Shown here: piece after piece, positions 1 through 8,932 of the stretch
Layout: each line of letters opens with the position of its first letter
Position numbering within the stretch: the stretch's first letter is position 1
Translations under genes and position numbers: made by a program
Assembly: GCF_900166665.1 (NCBI RefSeq)
Contig: NZ_LT800494.1
Location: 1,716,420-1,757,713, forward strand
From: Cytobacillus gottheilii
GTDB lineage: Bacteria > Bacillota > Bacilli > Bacillales > Cytobacillaceae
Direction of reading: 5' to 3'
DNA: 41,294 nt
Notes under the pieces: model-generated
What the model saw: the letters and a program-made list of their open reading frames with translations, nothing else
Told to the model about the DNA's origin: nothing
Databases searched by the model: none

Positions 1-42
1 GCATAAAATCTGAAGCAGCCATTGGATTAAGGAGGATTACAT

Positions 43-1182
43 ATGTCAGAAGAAATGAATAATGTAGAAGTAAAAACCTTTGAAGTTGGAGAAAAAGTTA
101 CAGGCCAAGTGACGAAAGTTGAGGAAAAACAAGTCAGTGTGCATATTCCAGACAGCAAACTTGACGGTATTATTCCGATCAGCGAGCTTTCAAGCCTGCA
201 TATTGAAAAAGCTAGTGATGCTGTAGCTGAAGGCGATGAGCTTGAGTTAGAAGTGTTAAAAGTAGAAGAAGAAGCGCTTATTTTATCAAAACGCAAAGTA
301 GACGCTGAAAAATCTTGGGAAGAACTTGAAAAGAAATATAATGATGGTGAAGTTTTTGAAGCAGAAATTAAGGATGTTGTAAAAGGCGGCCTTGTTGTCG
401 ACCTAGGCGTGCGTGGCTTTGTACCGGCATCGTTAGTAGAAGCATTCTTTGTCGAAGATTTCTCTGATTATAAAGGCAAAACAATGACTTTTAAAATTGT
501 GGAGCTGGATAAAGAAAAAAATCGCTTAATTCTATCTCACAAAGCAGTTGTTGAAGAAGAAAAAGGAAAACAAAAAAATGAATTACTTGATGCTTTAAAA
601 GCTGGCGAAGTGCTTGATGGCACAGTTCAAAGAATAACTGATTTCGGTGCATTTGTTGATATTGGCGGCATTGACGGATTAGTTCATATTTCTCAGCTTT
701 CATATGAGCATGTTGAGAAGCCATCCGATGTTGTTTCAGAAGGTCAGCAAGTAAAAGTGAAAGTGCTAAGTGTTGATCGCGACAATGAGCGCATTTCGCT
801 TTCTATTAAAGAAACGCTTCCTGGACCATGGGATCAAATTGGAGAGAAAGCTCCAAAAGGCACAGTATTAGAAGGTACGGTTAGAAGACTTGTTTCTTAC
901 GGTGCATTTGTAGAAGTATTCCCTGGTGTTGAAGGACTTGTTCATATCTCTCAAATTGCTCATAAACACATTAGTACTCCACATGAAGAACTTAAAGAAG
1001 GACAGCAAGTAAAAGTAAAAGTACTTGAAGCAAACGAAGAAGAACAAAGATTGTCTTTAAGCATTAAAGATCTTCTGGAAAAAGAGGATGAAGTTCCAAC
1101 GGATTATGAATTGCCAGAAGAATCAAAAGGATTTCAGCTTGGAGAAATGATTGGCGATCAATTAAAAAAATTAAATAAATAA
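43..1182 (+). CDS. ypfD: S1 RNA-binding domain protein (30S S1 homologue, YpfD type)
   Basis: A 379-residue protein made of four S1 (OB-fold) RNA-binding repeats, roughly residues 14-84, 100-170, 187-256 and 273-342. Repeats 3 and 4 carry the typical [19 protein letters not shown] and [19 protein letters not shown] cores. Low-GC Gram-positives have a shortened S1-like protein rather than the six-repeat E. coli RpsA; the B. subtilis YpfD protein is about the same length. It probably binds RNA or ribosomes, but an essential role in translation initiation should not be assumed from E. coli. The ATG at 43 has AAGGAGG at 29-35; an in-frame ATG at 55 is less well placed. In B. subtilis it follows cmk, which would lie just upstream of this window. 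The next gene, fni, starts 12 bases after its stop. Confidence 0.93.
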   Translation: MSEEMNNVEVKTFEVGEKVTGQVTKVEEKQVSVHIPDSKLDGIIPISELSSLHIEKASDAVAEGDELELEVLKVEEEALILSKRKVDAEKSWEELEKKYNDGEVFEAEIKDVVKGGLVVDLGVRGFVPASLVEAFFVEDFSDYKGKTMTFKIVELDKEKNRLILSHKAVVEEEKGKQKNELLDALKAGEVLDGTVQRITDFGAFVDIGGIDGLVHISQLSYEHVEKPSDVVSEGQQVKVKVLSVDRDNERISLSIKETLPGPWDQIGEKAPKGTVLEGTVRRLVSYGAFVEVFPGVEGLVHISQIAHKHISTPHEELKEGQQVKVKVLEANEEEQRLSLSIKDLLEKEDEVPTDYELPEESKGFQLGEMIGDQLKKLNK

Positions 1183-1191
1183 TGGTGATGA

Positions 1192-2259
<1,068 letters not shown>

Positions 2260-2280
2260 TTATGTAATTTACATACTTAA

Positions 2281-2318
2281 AAAGCAAGCGGAGAAAAACT
2301 CTCTGCTTGCTTTTTTTA
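2281..2318 (+). terminator. Rho-independent terminator after fni
   Basis: Left arm AAAGCAAGCGGAG (2281-2293) pairs with CTCTGCTTGCTTT (2301-2313) with one G-U pair, over a 7-base loop, followed by a run of T to about 2317. Ends the ypfD-fni unit. Confidence 0.9.
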
Positions 2319-2356
2319 TTTGAAAATTACTCGCTTTAGGTCCTGGTCTATAGCTT

Positions 2357-2646
2357 TTGGGGCTTACGGCTGGACAAGCCGCCTCCGCTTTTCTTATTGT
2401 CTAGCTGCAGGCGCTAGGGACTCGAGGTCTTAAGCCAATCCAGTCAAAAGGTCAAAGTGCGACCTTCCGCCTGGCTTGTCTTAAGCTTGTCGTCCCTGAG
2501 CAAGCGCCTTCCGCTTTTCTTATTGTCTAGCTCTGGCGGCTAGCCGCTCGAGGTCATAAGTCAATCTGTCCAAAAGGTTAAAGAACAACCTTCCGGCCAG
2601 CTTGCCTTATGCTTGTCGCGGCTGGACAAGCCGCCTCCGCTTTTCT
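2357..2646. repeat. Tandem structured palindromic repeat, two full units plus a partial
   Basis: Two adjacent units (about 2393-2518 and 2519-2645) share the flanks CTTATTGTCTAGCT and CCGCTTTTCT. A third, truncated copy consisting of the right arm only lies at about 2361-2392. Each unit is a nested imperfect palindrome. In unit 1 the pairs are GGCGC/GCGCC (2410-2414/2504-2508), GGGAC/GTCCC (2417-2421/2492-2496), CTTAAG/CTTAAG (2429-2434/2480-2485) and AAGGTC/GACCTT (2448-2453/2461-2466). In unit 2 the same positions read GGCGGC/GCCGCC, GCCGC/GCGGC, CATAAG/CTTATG and AAGGTT/AACCTT. Differences between units occur on both sides of helices, which keeps them paired. The array sits between the convergent genes fni and ypzI and ends at the ypzI stop codon. 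From memory, similar palindromes occur in intergenic regions of several Bacillaceae; the function is unknown to me. Confidence 0.85.
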
Positions 2647-2647
2647 A

Positions 2648-2797
2648 TTAATGCTGTGTTTTTCTGTTGTCGTTTAGGGATCTTGCTTCTTCTGGGCTTT
2701 GTAATTTTGTCGCTCCGGGGTAGTGTAGGGCCTGGTCTCGATCGGATTTAACTCTCCCGCTGTTTTTTAGTTTTTTCTCTTGACGATCTCTTCCCAT
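2648..2797 (-). CDS. ypzI: YpzI-family small protein
   Basis: A 49-residue, highly charged, soluble-looking protein beginning MGRDRQEKKLKNSGRVKSD and containing DRDQALHYPGATKL and SPEEARSLN. I recognise this as the YpzI family of short Bacillus proteins, which sits in this neighbourhood (between fni and yphA) in related genomes; the function is unknown. The start ATG is at 2797-2795 (minus strand), with GGAGG at 2810-2806, a spacing of 8 bases. There is no membrane segment or cysteine. It is convergent with fni, and its stop codon touches the end of the palindromic repeat array. Confidence 0.82.
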   Translation of the reverse strand: MGRDRQEKKLKNSGRVKSDRDQALHYPGATKLQSPEEARSLNDNRKTQH

Positions 2798-2902
2798 GTT
2801 AAACACCTCCTATAGTTAAGATGAAGCTTTCCTGAAAGTTTATACCGTAAAGATTAAAATACATATGATTTAGTCATAATGGAAATGATAGGAGGGGTCA
2901 GG

Positions 2903-3511
2903 TTGGACGGAATATTGTTTTATTTTACAGCGTGGGGGATTTGGATTCTAACCACCTTTTTCATAGATAAGAAACAGCCTTATAGGCTAGGGCTTTCGGT
3001 ATGGATATTGCTGCTCATCATTTTTTCTGCCCGTGAGCTGACATTGGGTACCATATCAGTTTCTTTTTCTGCTATTTTTATCGTTCTAACCATTTACGTA
3101 TTATTAGCGAAATACAAGTTTAAAAAGCTTTGTTACTTTTTGGTGTGCCAATTAATTGGAATCTCTGCATATGCAAGTTTTCATTTATTTGAAATGTTTG
3201 ACCCTGTGTGGGTAATCATAGGCAGGGAGTGGATGCTTTCGGCCATCTTGGTGATATTATCCAGTATATTAATGAAAGCTAAATTTGAGCGTTTCATTCT
3301 TCTTGCATCTGCCGCTATACATGGAGAAGTGGTTAATGGAATTATTTTTCATTCGTTTTCTTTTCCATATCATATTGGCTCTTTTGTATATTTGGATATT
3401 TTATCTATATCCACTCTAGTTCTTCTTATATGGAATGGAGTTGAATATATGACAGCCTATTTAGGAACTTACTTTAACCAGCTTGAAAAAGAGAGGGGAA
3501 GAACATCGTGA
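2903..3511 (+). CDS. yphA: YphA-like integral membrane protein
   Basis: About 202 residues with six or so hydrophobic segments, for example ILFYFTAWGIWILTTFF at the N-terminus, a stretch around LSVWILLLIIFSA, AIFIVLTIYVLLA and a late VYLDILSISTLVLLIW. It matches the YphA position and length in B. subtilis; the family has no assigned biochemical role. I chose the TTG start at 2903 because GGAGGGG (2891-2897) precedes it by 5 bases. The upstream ATG at 2879 has no comparable site and would place the Shine-Dalgarno inside the gene. The last bases overlap the next gene by 4 nt, implying translational coupling with the YIEGIA protein. Confidence 0.8.
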   Translation: MDGILFYFTAWGIWILTTFFIDKKQPYRLGLSVWILLLIIFSARELTLGTISVSFSAIFIVLTIYVLLAKYKFKKLCYFLVCQLIGISAYASFHLFEMFDPVWVIIGREWMLSAILVILSSILMKAKFERFILLASAAIHGEVVNGIIFHSFSFPYHIGSFVYLDILSISTLVLLIWNGVEYMTAYLGTYFNQLEKERGRTS

Positions 3512-4395
3512 GTGAATATACATATCCCATATTATTGGGTTTAGTTATTGGGACAGCAACAAGAATGTATATGCTGCGCACAGATTACCGCCAATATCCA
3601 ACTTATTTGCATGGCAAAATCATTCATGTTGCTCTGGGGTTTATTGCAGCGGGGCTAGGTACAGTTGCGATTCCATCTATTATGGAAGAGGATTTTACAG
3701 CCATTACCTTTTTAACTTTAGCGGCCTCACAGTTTCGTGAGGTCAGGAATATGGAAAGGAACACCTTAACGGAGCTAGATAGTTATGAGATGGTACCAAG
3801 AGGCAAGACGTATATTGAAGGAATTGCAATTGCATTTGAAAGCCGGAATTATCTTGTGATCTTTACTTCTTTAGTCAGTACACTGGTCTATTTATTAGTA
3901 AATATTTGGGCTGCACTTCTAGCTGCGGTGATCTGTGTCATCATCGCTAAAGTGCTTATGTCTGGAGGTCGCTTAAAGGATATTGTAGAGATTGAATATG
4001 TAGAGCCTCGTTTTGATGGTCCTGGACTTTATGTCGACAATATTTATATTATGAATATCGGTTTGCCTCAGCGGCAGGAAGAAGTTCTTCGGTATGGGAT
4101 GGGGTTCATTTTAAAGCCGAAAAATTTTAATTCCAGATCCACAATTGCCAATTTAGGACAGCGCCAGGCGATTTTACATGATGTTTCAACTGCACTTGGT
4201 GTTTATAGGGATTCGGGTACACCAGCGCTTGTTCCGCTGGCTAAGCGTGATTTAGATGACGGGCGTGTAGGGGTATTCGTGCTTCCGCAGGAAAAAAATA
4301 TCCAGCGTGCCATTAAAATTATCGGAGCTGTTCCTACCCTTGAAAATGCGATTAGAATGCCGAGCGAACGTCATGTAGAAGGCGAGGGGAAATAA
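3508..4395 (+). CDS. yphB: YIEGIA-family protein (YphB)
   Basis: A 295-residue protein containing the signature that names the family, TYIEGIAIAFESRNYLVIF, near residue 109. An N-terminal hydrophobic stretch (YPILLGLVIGTATRMYML) and further segments such as LVNIWAALLAAVICVIIA near 130-147 indicate a membrane protein. A hydrophilic C-terminal half follows (IEYVEPRFDGPGLYVDNIYI onward). YIEGIA proteins are restricted to spore formers, and the B. subtilis member has been linked to spore envelope assembly; I recall this rather than deduce it. The start is GTG at 3508, overlapping the yphA stop by 4 nt. The next gene, 3 bases downstream, encodes its presumed small partner. Confidence 0.85.
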   Translation: MSEYTYPILLGLVIGTATRMYMLRTDYRQYPTYLHGKIIHVALGFIAAGLGTVAIPSIMEEDFTAITFLTLAASQFREVRNMERNTLTELDSYEMVPRGKTYIEGIAIAFESRNYLVIFTSLVSTLVYLLVNIWAALLAAVICVIIAKVLMSGGRLKDIVEIEYVEPRFDGPGLYVDNIYIMNIGLPQRQEEVLRYGMGFILKPKNFNSRSTIANLGQRQAILHDVSTALGVYRDSGTPALVPLAKRDLDDGRVGVFVLPQEKNIQRAIKIIGAVPTLENAIRMPSERHVEGEGK

Positions 4396-4398
4396 AGA

Positions 4399-4584
4399 AT
4401 GGTATTAGAAAAGTATATATTGGCAGCTATTACGACCAATTCTTCCAAAATTCCTGGCGGGACGGCTGTTTTTTATTGCGACAGCAAACAGGAAATGGAG
4501 ACAATTGCGGCAAATTTAGAGGCCATTTTAGATGGAATTGCACACATGTTAACGGAAGAATTATATGTGATTGTAAAGCACTGA
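4399..4584 (+). CDS. Small capping-subunit-type partner of YIEGIA protein
   Basis: A 61-residue soluble protein starting MVLEKYILAAITTNSSKIPGG and ending in LYVIVKH. Its length, sequence type and position directly after the YIEGIA gene match the family annotated as the capping complex subunit for YIEGIA. No catalytic motif is visible. The ATG at 4399 lies 3 bases after the yphB stop; GAGGGGAAATAAAG just upstream gives a usable ribosome binding site. The two genes probably work as a pair in the sporulating cell, which is an inference from family distribution and adjacency. Confidence 0.78.
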   Translation: MVLEKYILAAITTNSSKIPGGTAVFYCDSKQEMETIAANLEAILDGIAHMLTEELYVIVKH

Positions 4585-4627
4585 TGCTAAAAATATAATT
4601 GAATATAGCTTGGAGTTTATCCAAATG

Positions 4628-4656
4628 TTGCCTCTATCGAAAAGCTCTGATAAAAT
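4628..4656 (+). promoter_or_regulatory. Putative sigma-A promoter abutting a terminator
   Basis: TTGCCT (4628-4633), 17-base spacer, TAAAAT (4651-4656). A transcript starting near 4663 would enter the hairpin at 4668 almost immediately. It is either a chance match or part of an attenuator for der. Confidence 0.4.
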
Positions 4657-4667
4657 AGTGAAGTTAG

Positions 4668-4698
4668 ACCCTTCTTTTCAATAGAAGGGTTATTTTTG
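4668..4698 (+). terminator. Rho-independent terminator between the YIEGIA pair and der
   Basis: ACCCTTCT (4668-4675) pairs with AGAAGGGT (4683-4690) over a 7-base loop, followed by TATTTTTG. Ends the yphA-yphB-partner unit. Confidence 0.75.
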
Positions 4699-4777
4699 AG
4701 ATATGAATGATTTTAATTGTATTCTGCAGATAACTCGTCATATTGCTCAGGAATATAAACCTTGAAGGGGTGATATT

Positions 4778-6088
4778 ATGGCAAAACCAGTAGTGGCTAT
4801 TGTCGGACGTCCGAATGTTGGTAAATCAACTATTTTTAACAGAATTGTAGGAGAAAGAATATCCATTGTAGAAGATATTCCCGGTGTCACCAGGGATCGT
4901 ATATATAGCTCAGCTGAATGGCTTACACACGATTTTAATATTATTGATACAGGCGGTATTGATATAGGGGACGAGCCTTTCTTGGAACAAATTAGACAGC
5001 AGGCAGAGATCGCCATTGAAGAGGCTGATGTTATTGTATTTCTTGTAAACGGCCGCGAAGGTGTGACAAGTGCTGATGAAGAAGTTGCCAAGATATTATA
5101 CAAGGCAAAGAAACCAGTTGTGCTTGGTGTGAATAAAATTGATAACCCGGAAATGCGTGATCAAATCTATGACTTCTATGCTTTAGGATTTGGAGAGCCA
5201 TTTCCGATCTCAGGTTCACATGGACTAGGCTTAGGTGACCTTTTAGATGAGGCTGCCAAGCATTTTCCGAAGCATGGCGGAAATGAATATGATGACGATG
5301 TGATTAAATTCTCTTTAATTGGCCGTCCAAATGTCGGCAAGTCGTCTCTTGTAAATGCAATATTAGGGGAAGATCGCGTTATTGTCAGCAATGTGGCTGG
5401 CACAACCAGAGATGCCATCGACTCCCAAATGACATACAACGGTGAAAAATATGTCATCATTGATACAGCTGGAATGAGGAAAAAAGGAAAAGTTTATGAA
5501 ACAACTGAAAAATACAGTGTCTTGAGAGCTCTTCGTGCGATTGAACGCTCTGACGTTGTTCTTGTTGTCATTGATGGAGAAGAAGGAATCATTGAACAGG
5601 ATAAGCGTATTGCAGGATATGCACATGAAGCTGGCCGTGCAGTGGTTATTGTTGTGAATAAATGGGATGCTGTGGAAAAAGACGAAAAAACGATGAAAGC
5701 GTTCGAAACGAATATTAGAGAGCACTTTTTATTCCTCGACTATGCACCAATTGTCTTTTTATCAGCTAAAACGAAAAAACGAATTCATACATTGATTCCA
5801 ATGATCAATACTGCAAGTGAAAATCATGCCTTGCGTGTTGAAACAAGTATACTGAACGATGTCATCATGGATGCGGTTGCTATGAACCCAACACCTACCG
5901 ACAAAGGGAAGCGACTGCGCATTTATTATGCAACACAAGTAGCAGTTAAACCGCCAAGCTTTGTTGTATTCGTAAATGATCCTGAGCTTATGCATTTCTC
6001 CTATGAACGCTTCCTGGAAAATCGAATTCGTGACGCATTTGGGTTTGAAGGAACCCCGATCAGAATTTTTTCAAGGGAACGGAAATAA
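4778..6088 (+). CDS. der: Ribosome biogenesis GTPase Der (EngA)
   Basis: An essential double-Era GTPase that assists maturation of the 50S ribosomal subunit. The 436-residue protein has two tandem G domains and a C-terminal KH-like domain, the normal length for the family. G domain 1: GRPNVGKS at 10-17, DTGG at 57-60, NKID at 119-122. G domain 2: GRPNVGKS at 182-189, DTAG at 229-232, NKWD at 294-297. The KH-like part includes [20 protein letters not shown] and ends near the FSRERK tail. ATG at 4778 follows GAAGGGGTG at 4763-4771. It stands alone between a terminator upstream and gpsA, 133 bases downstream, as in B. subtilis. Confidence 0.97.
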   Translation: MAKPVVAIVGRPNVGKSTIFNRIVGERISIVEDIPGVTRDRIYSSAEWLTHDFNIIDTGGIDIGDEPFLEQIRQQAEIAIEEADVIVFLVNGREGVTSADEEVAKILYKAKKPVVLGVNKIDNPEMRDQIYDFYALGFGEPFPISGSHGLGLGDLLDEAAKHFPKHGGNEYDDDVIKFSLIGRPNVGKSSLVNAILGEDRVIVSNVAGTTRDAIDSQMTYNGEKYVIIDTAGMRKKGKVYETTEKYSVLRALRAIERSDVVLVVIDGEEGIIEQDKRIAGYAHEAGRAVVIVVNKWDAVEKDEKTMKAFETNIREHFLFLDYAPIVFLSAKTKKRIHTLIPMINTASENHALRVETSILNDVIMDAVAMNPTPTDKGKRLRIYYATQVAVKPPSFVVFVNDPELMHFSYERFLENRIRDAFGFEGTPIRIFSRERK

Positions 6089-6221
6089 GTACTGCTAAAG
6101 TTGCTGTGAAACAGTATTTTAATCAATCATTTTATAATTGCGGATTGTAATATTGGTCTATGATTCAAGGGTGATTCTAATTCGTTAAAGCAGAACAAAC
6201 TGATAAAAAGCGGTGATGTTA

Positions 6222-7262
6222 ATGAAAAATGTTGAATCAATTGCTGTTATTGGCGCTGGAAGCTGGGGCACTGCCTTGGCTATGGTATTAGCTGATAACG
6301 GTCATGATGTTAGGCTTTGGGGACATAAACCGGATCAGATTGATGAGATAAATACAAAGCATACAAATCATAAGTATTTGCCGGATATCACACTGCCTGG
6401 CAATATTGTTGGTCATGTATCCCTCGAACAAGCACTAACAGGTGCAGAAGTGCTTGTTCTCGCGGTTCCAACCAAAGCTATACGAGAAGTTGTTAATAAA
6501 ATTGCTGCGATCAGAAAAGATCCGATGACGATTGTGCATGTGAGTAAAGGAATCGAACCTAATAGCTTAATGCGCATATCAGAAATGATTGAAGAAGAGG
6601 CTCCAGCTCATCTTTTAAAGAGTGTAGTCGTGCTTTCAGGTCCTAGTCATGCTGAAGAGGTAAGTTTGAGACAGCCGACAACAGTTACCGTTTCCTCGAA
6701 AGATTTAGAGGAAGCAGAAAGAATTCAGGATCTATTTATTAACCAGCATTTTCGAGTTTATACGAATCCTGACATTATTGGGGTGGAAATTGGCGGTGCG
6801 TTAAAAAATATTATTGCACTCGCTGCGGGGATTACAGATGGGTTGGGCTATGGTGACAATGCCAAGGCAGCTCTCATCACAAGAGGTCTCGCTGAAATTG
6901 CCCGTCTGGGAGTTAAAATGGGTGCGAGCCCCCTTACGTTCTCAGGGCTAACTGGTATAGGAGACTTAATTGTTACTTGTACGAGTGTTCATTCACGAAA
7001 CTGGAGAGCGGGAAATCTACTTGGAAAAGGCCAAAATTTACAGGAAGTTCTTGATAATATGGGCATGGTCGTTGAAGGGGTACGAACAACGAAAGCTGCT
7101 CATCAGCTGGCTGAAAAGTTCGAGGTGACGATGCCAATTACAGACGTTCTTTATAGTGTTCTTTTTGAAAATGTCAGTGCAAAGGATGCTGTAGATTTGC
7201 TTATGGCTCGCGTGAAAACGCATGAAATGGAAGACCTCGCGAATTTACTTGGCGGGCAATAA
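6222..7262 (+). CDS. gpsA: NAD(P)-dependent glycerol-3-phosphate dehydrogenase
   Basis: Reduces dihydroxyacetone phosphate to sn-glycerol 3-phosphate for phospholipid and teichoic acid synthesis in the cytosol. The dinucleotide-binding motif [10 protein letters not shown] lies at residues 11-20. Also visible are the [12 protein letters not shown] loop, the catalytic-lysine segment [29 protein letters not shown] and [13 protein letters not shown]; all are typical of GpsA. I start at ATG 6222, giving 346 residues as in B. subtilis, with AAAGCGGTGA at 6207-6216 as ribosome binding site. A GTG at 6213 and an ATG at 6216 are in frame but overlap that site. No terminator is evident for 190 bases downstream. 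Confidence 0.96.
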   Translation: MKNVESIAVIGAGSWGTALAMVLADNGHDVRLWGHKPDQIDEINTKHTNHKYLPDITLPGNIVGHVSLEQALTGAEVLVLAVPTKAIREVVNKIAAIRKDPMTIVHVSKGIEPNSLMRISEMIEEEAPAHLLKSVVVLSGPSHAEEVSLRQPTTVTVSSKDLEEAERIQDLFINQHFRVYTNPDIIGVEIGGALKNIIALAAGITDGLGYGDNAKAALITRGLAEIARLGVKMGASPLTFSGLTGIGDLIVTCTSVHSRNWRAGNLLGKGQNLQEVLDNMGMVVEGVRTTKAAHQLAEKFEVTMPITDVLYSVLFENVSAKDAVDLLMARVKTHEMEDLANLLGGQ

Positions 7263-7452
7263 CAGATTAAAAAACTGACATGCATGGGCAATCCTAATTC
7301 ATTCGATCATTTAGTTATCTTTGAAATGGATTACTTCGGTAAATAATTCGAAAATATAGGCATTTAAACGATACATGATGAATGGGATTTGCATACAATG
7401 CAACGAAGCAAACTGGTAACATGATCAGGGTGTAGGGTAATTTAGTCATATT

Positions 7453-7496
7453 GCCGAGAAATGGGAATGCCCCTTCCATTTTCTCGGCTATTTTTA
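7453..7496 (+). terminator. Terminator-like hairpin downstream of gpsA
   Basis: GCCGAGAAATGG (7453-7464) pairs with CCATTTTCTCGGC (7476-7488) with one bulged base, followed by TATTTTTATA. It lies about 190 bases after gpsA and before the yphE promoter. I see no gene in the intervening stretch. Confidence 0.75.
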
Positions 7497-7576
7497 TATG
7501 AGGAAGATAAAACAAATAAACAGTACTTATAGAGATGAAAACGTTTGTGTACAGCCTATATTTCCTCCTTTTTCTA

Positions 7577-7585
7577 TGTTATAAT
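7577..7585 (+). promoter_or_regulatory. Extended -10 promoter of yphE
   Basis: TG at 7577-7578, one base, then TATAAT (7580-7585): a perfect extended -10. No good -35 is seen 17 bases upstream. The element lies in the 19-base loop of a perfect 10-bp inverted repeat, CTCCTTTTTC (7565-7574) and GAAAAAGGAG (7594-7603). Confidence 0.5.
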
Positions 7586-7611
7586 ACTTTTCGGAAAAAG
7601 GAGTGAAATAA

Positions 7612-7815
7612 ATGTCAGTTTCTTTAATGAAAATGTGGATTTCTCTATCATCCATGGGCTTTATGTTTATATCTATTTTGTTAATATACTTAAGCCGCTT
7701 TAAATTTAAAAATAAAACGCTAAAATTAATTACTGCTCTTATTGCGTATATTCTTATGATCATTAGCGGTATTATTATATTCCTGATTGTATTTGGAGGA
7801 CCAACACCTGAGTAA
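7612..7815 (+). CDS. yphE: DUF2768-type small membrane protein (YphE)
   Basis: A 67-residue protein with two hydrophobic helices: ISLSSMGFMFISILLIYLS, then after a basic loop (RFKFKNKTLK) a second helix LITALIAYILMIISGIIIF. The short tail ends FGGPTPE. The size, two-helix plan and position between gpsA and yphF match YphE/DUF2768 of spore-forming bacilli; no biochemical function is known. ATG at 7612 follows AAAGGAG at 7597-7603. Its ribosome binding site is the right arm of the inverted repeat that encloses the candidate promoter. Confidence 0.85.
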   Translation: MSVSLMKMWISLSSMGFMFISILLIYLSRFKFKNKTLKLITALIAYILMIISGIIIFLIVFGGPTPE

Positions 7816-7903
7816 TTTGCTGCTACCTTCAGAGGCAGTACCGAGTCTTCAGAAATGAGTCTTTTGTAAAACACTAGATTTACATACTAAAGGGTTGATA
7901 ATC

Positions 7904-8614
7904 ATGAAAAAGAGCTTGCTGCGTATACTGGCTGCAGCCATTGTGTTAATGAGTTTGTCTGGCTGTGCCTATCCACAGGAGCGCCTGGCACAGAATCAAA
8001 TTCCGTATGAAGACCAGATTTCTGCTGTTCAAAATGCAGTTGACCAATTTAGGGAAGCAAATTCTGGACTTCTGCCAATTAAGACAAAGGATATGGAAAC
8101 ACCAATCTATCAAAAATATTTAATTGATTTTAACAAACTTACACCGGCTTTTATGGCTGAACCACCAGGAAACTCATTTGAAATGGGTGGTGTTTTTCAA
8201 TATGTGATCGTTAATGCAGAAACAGAGCCGACTGTCAAAATCTTTGATTTGCGCATGGCTGAGACAATTCGCGAAATTAAAATCCGTTTAAAAGGGCATG
8301 AGTATCCTCCTTTCAAGGAGCAAATTGAATCACATGTATTTACGCTTGATTTTGAAAAACTCGGCTATAAAGAGAATCCTGCAGCTATTAGCCCGTACTC
8401 AGGGAGAGAGCTTCCTTTTGTGATTACCGGTGACGGCGAGATTTATGTTGATTATCGCAGTGATTTATTTGAAACAGTTGAGAAAACGGACCTTCCTTTA
8501 AAGCAGGGAGAAGATATTCGGGATATTCTGGTGAAGGACTCGCTGTTTGTTCCTTCCTATTCATTGCCGTACACCGTAAATGAAAACAATGAACCAATCT
8601 TTTTGGTGAAATAG
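7904..8614 (+). CDS. yphF: YphF-like lipoprotein
   Basis: About 236 residues with a lipoprotein signal peptide: basic MKKSLLR, a hydrophobic core, and lipobox LSGC with the acylated cysteine near residue 21. The mature part is hydrophilic, with no enzymatic motif that I recognise. Position (yphE-yphF-spoIVA) and length fit B. subtilis YphF, an uncharacterised protein of the sporulation neighbourhood. I use ATG at 7904, preceded by AAAGGGTTGAT. A TTG at 7895 in frame would overlap the ribosome binding site. A strong terminator follows. Confidence 0.82.
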   Translation: MKKSLLRILAAAIVLMSLSGCAYPQERLAQNQIPYEDQISAVQNAVDQFREANSGLLPIKTKDMETPIYQKYLIDFNKLTPAFMAEPPGNSFEMGGVFQYVIVNAETEPTVKIFDLRMAETIREIKIRLKGHEYPPFKEQIESHVFTLDFEKLGYKENPAAISPYSGRELPFVITGDGEIYVDYRSDLFETVEKTDLPLKQGEDIRDILVKDSLFVPSYSLPYTVNENNEPIFLVK

Positions 8615-8618
8615 TCAT

Positions 8619-8662
8619 AACCTTTCTTTTACAAAATATATTGTAAGAGAAAGGTTTTTTTT
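8619..8662 (+). terminator. Terminator after yphF
   Basis: AACCTTTCTTTTACAA (8619-8634) pairs with TTGTAAGAGAAAGGTT (8641-8656) with one mismatch-type pair, followed by a T run to 8662. Rest of the gap to spoIVA (8663-8932) holds only its regulatory region; no gene seen. Confidence 0.88.
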
Positions 8663-8834
8663 GTTTACTATAATGCCATGCATTCAGCAATACTCCTATG
8701 TTAACAATCTTACTTTGAAAGCTGTTGACCTTTAATAGGTCTTAGGTTCCTGGTGATGACCGTGTTGACAAGGGATAAGAGATATAGAAAAGAAACTTTA
8801 ATTTGGGGTGAGGGGAAAAATTTATTAAAAAAGT

Positions 8835-8865
8835 GGCATAACAATGTAGGACAACATCATACACA
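8835..8865 (+). promoter_or_regulatory. Candidate sigma-E promoter of spoIVA
   Basis: GGCATAAC (8835-8842) resembles the sigma-E -35 consensus. CATACACA (8858-8865) resembles the -10 CATACAnT. The spacer of 15 bases is slightly long. In B. subtilis spoIVA is transcribed by sigma-E in the mother cell, which supports the reading. Confidence 0.5.
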
Positions 8866-8932
8866 TATAGTGTCCAGATATACTTAATAGGATAATATTT
8901 CCCACTAACTCGGAGATTCAGGAGGGGATCAC

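Noticed and set aside
2357..2646. CRISPR array in the repeated region after fni
   Set aside because: Only two long palindromic units without unique spacers, and no cas genes nearby.
6133..6138. TATAAT upstream of gpsA as its promoter
   Set aside because: No acceptable -35 lies 16-18 bases upstream and there is no TG extension.
7315..7515. 66-codon minus-strand ORF downstream of gpsA
   Set aside because: It covers a terminator hairpin, lacks a ribosome binding site and has no recognisable protein character.
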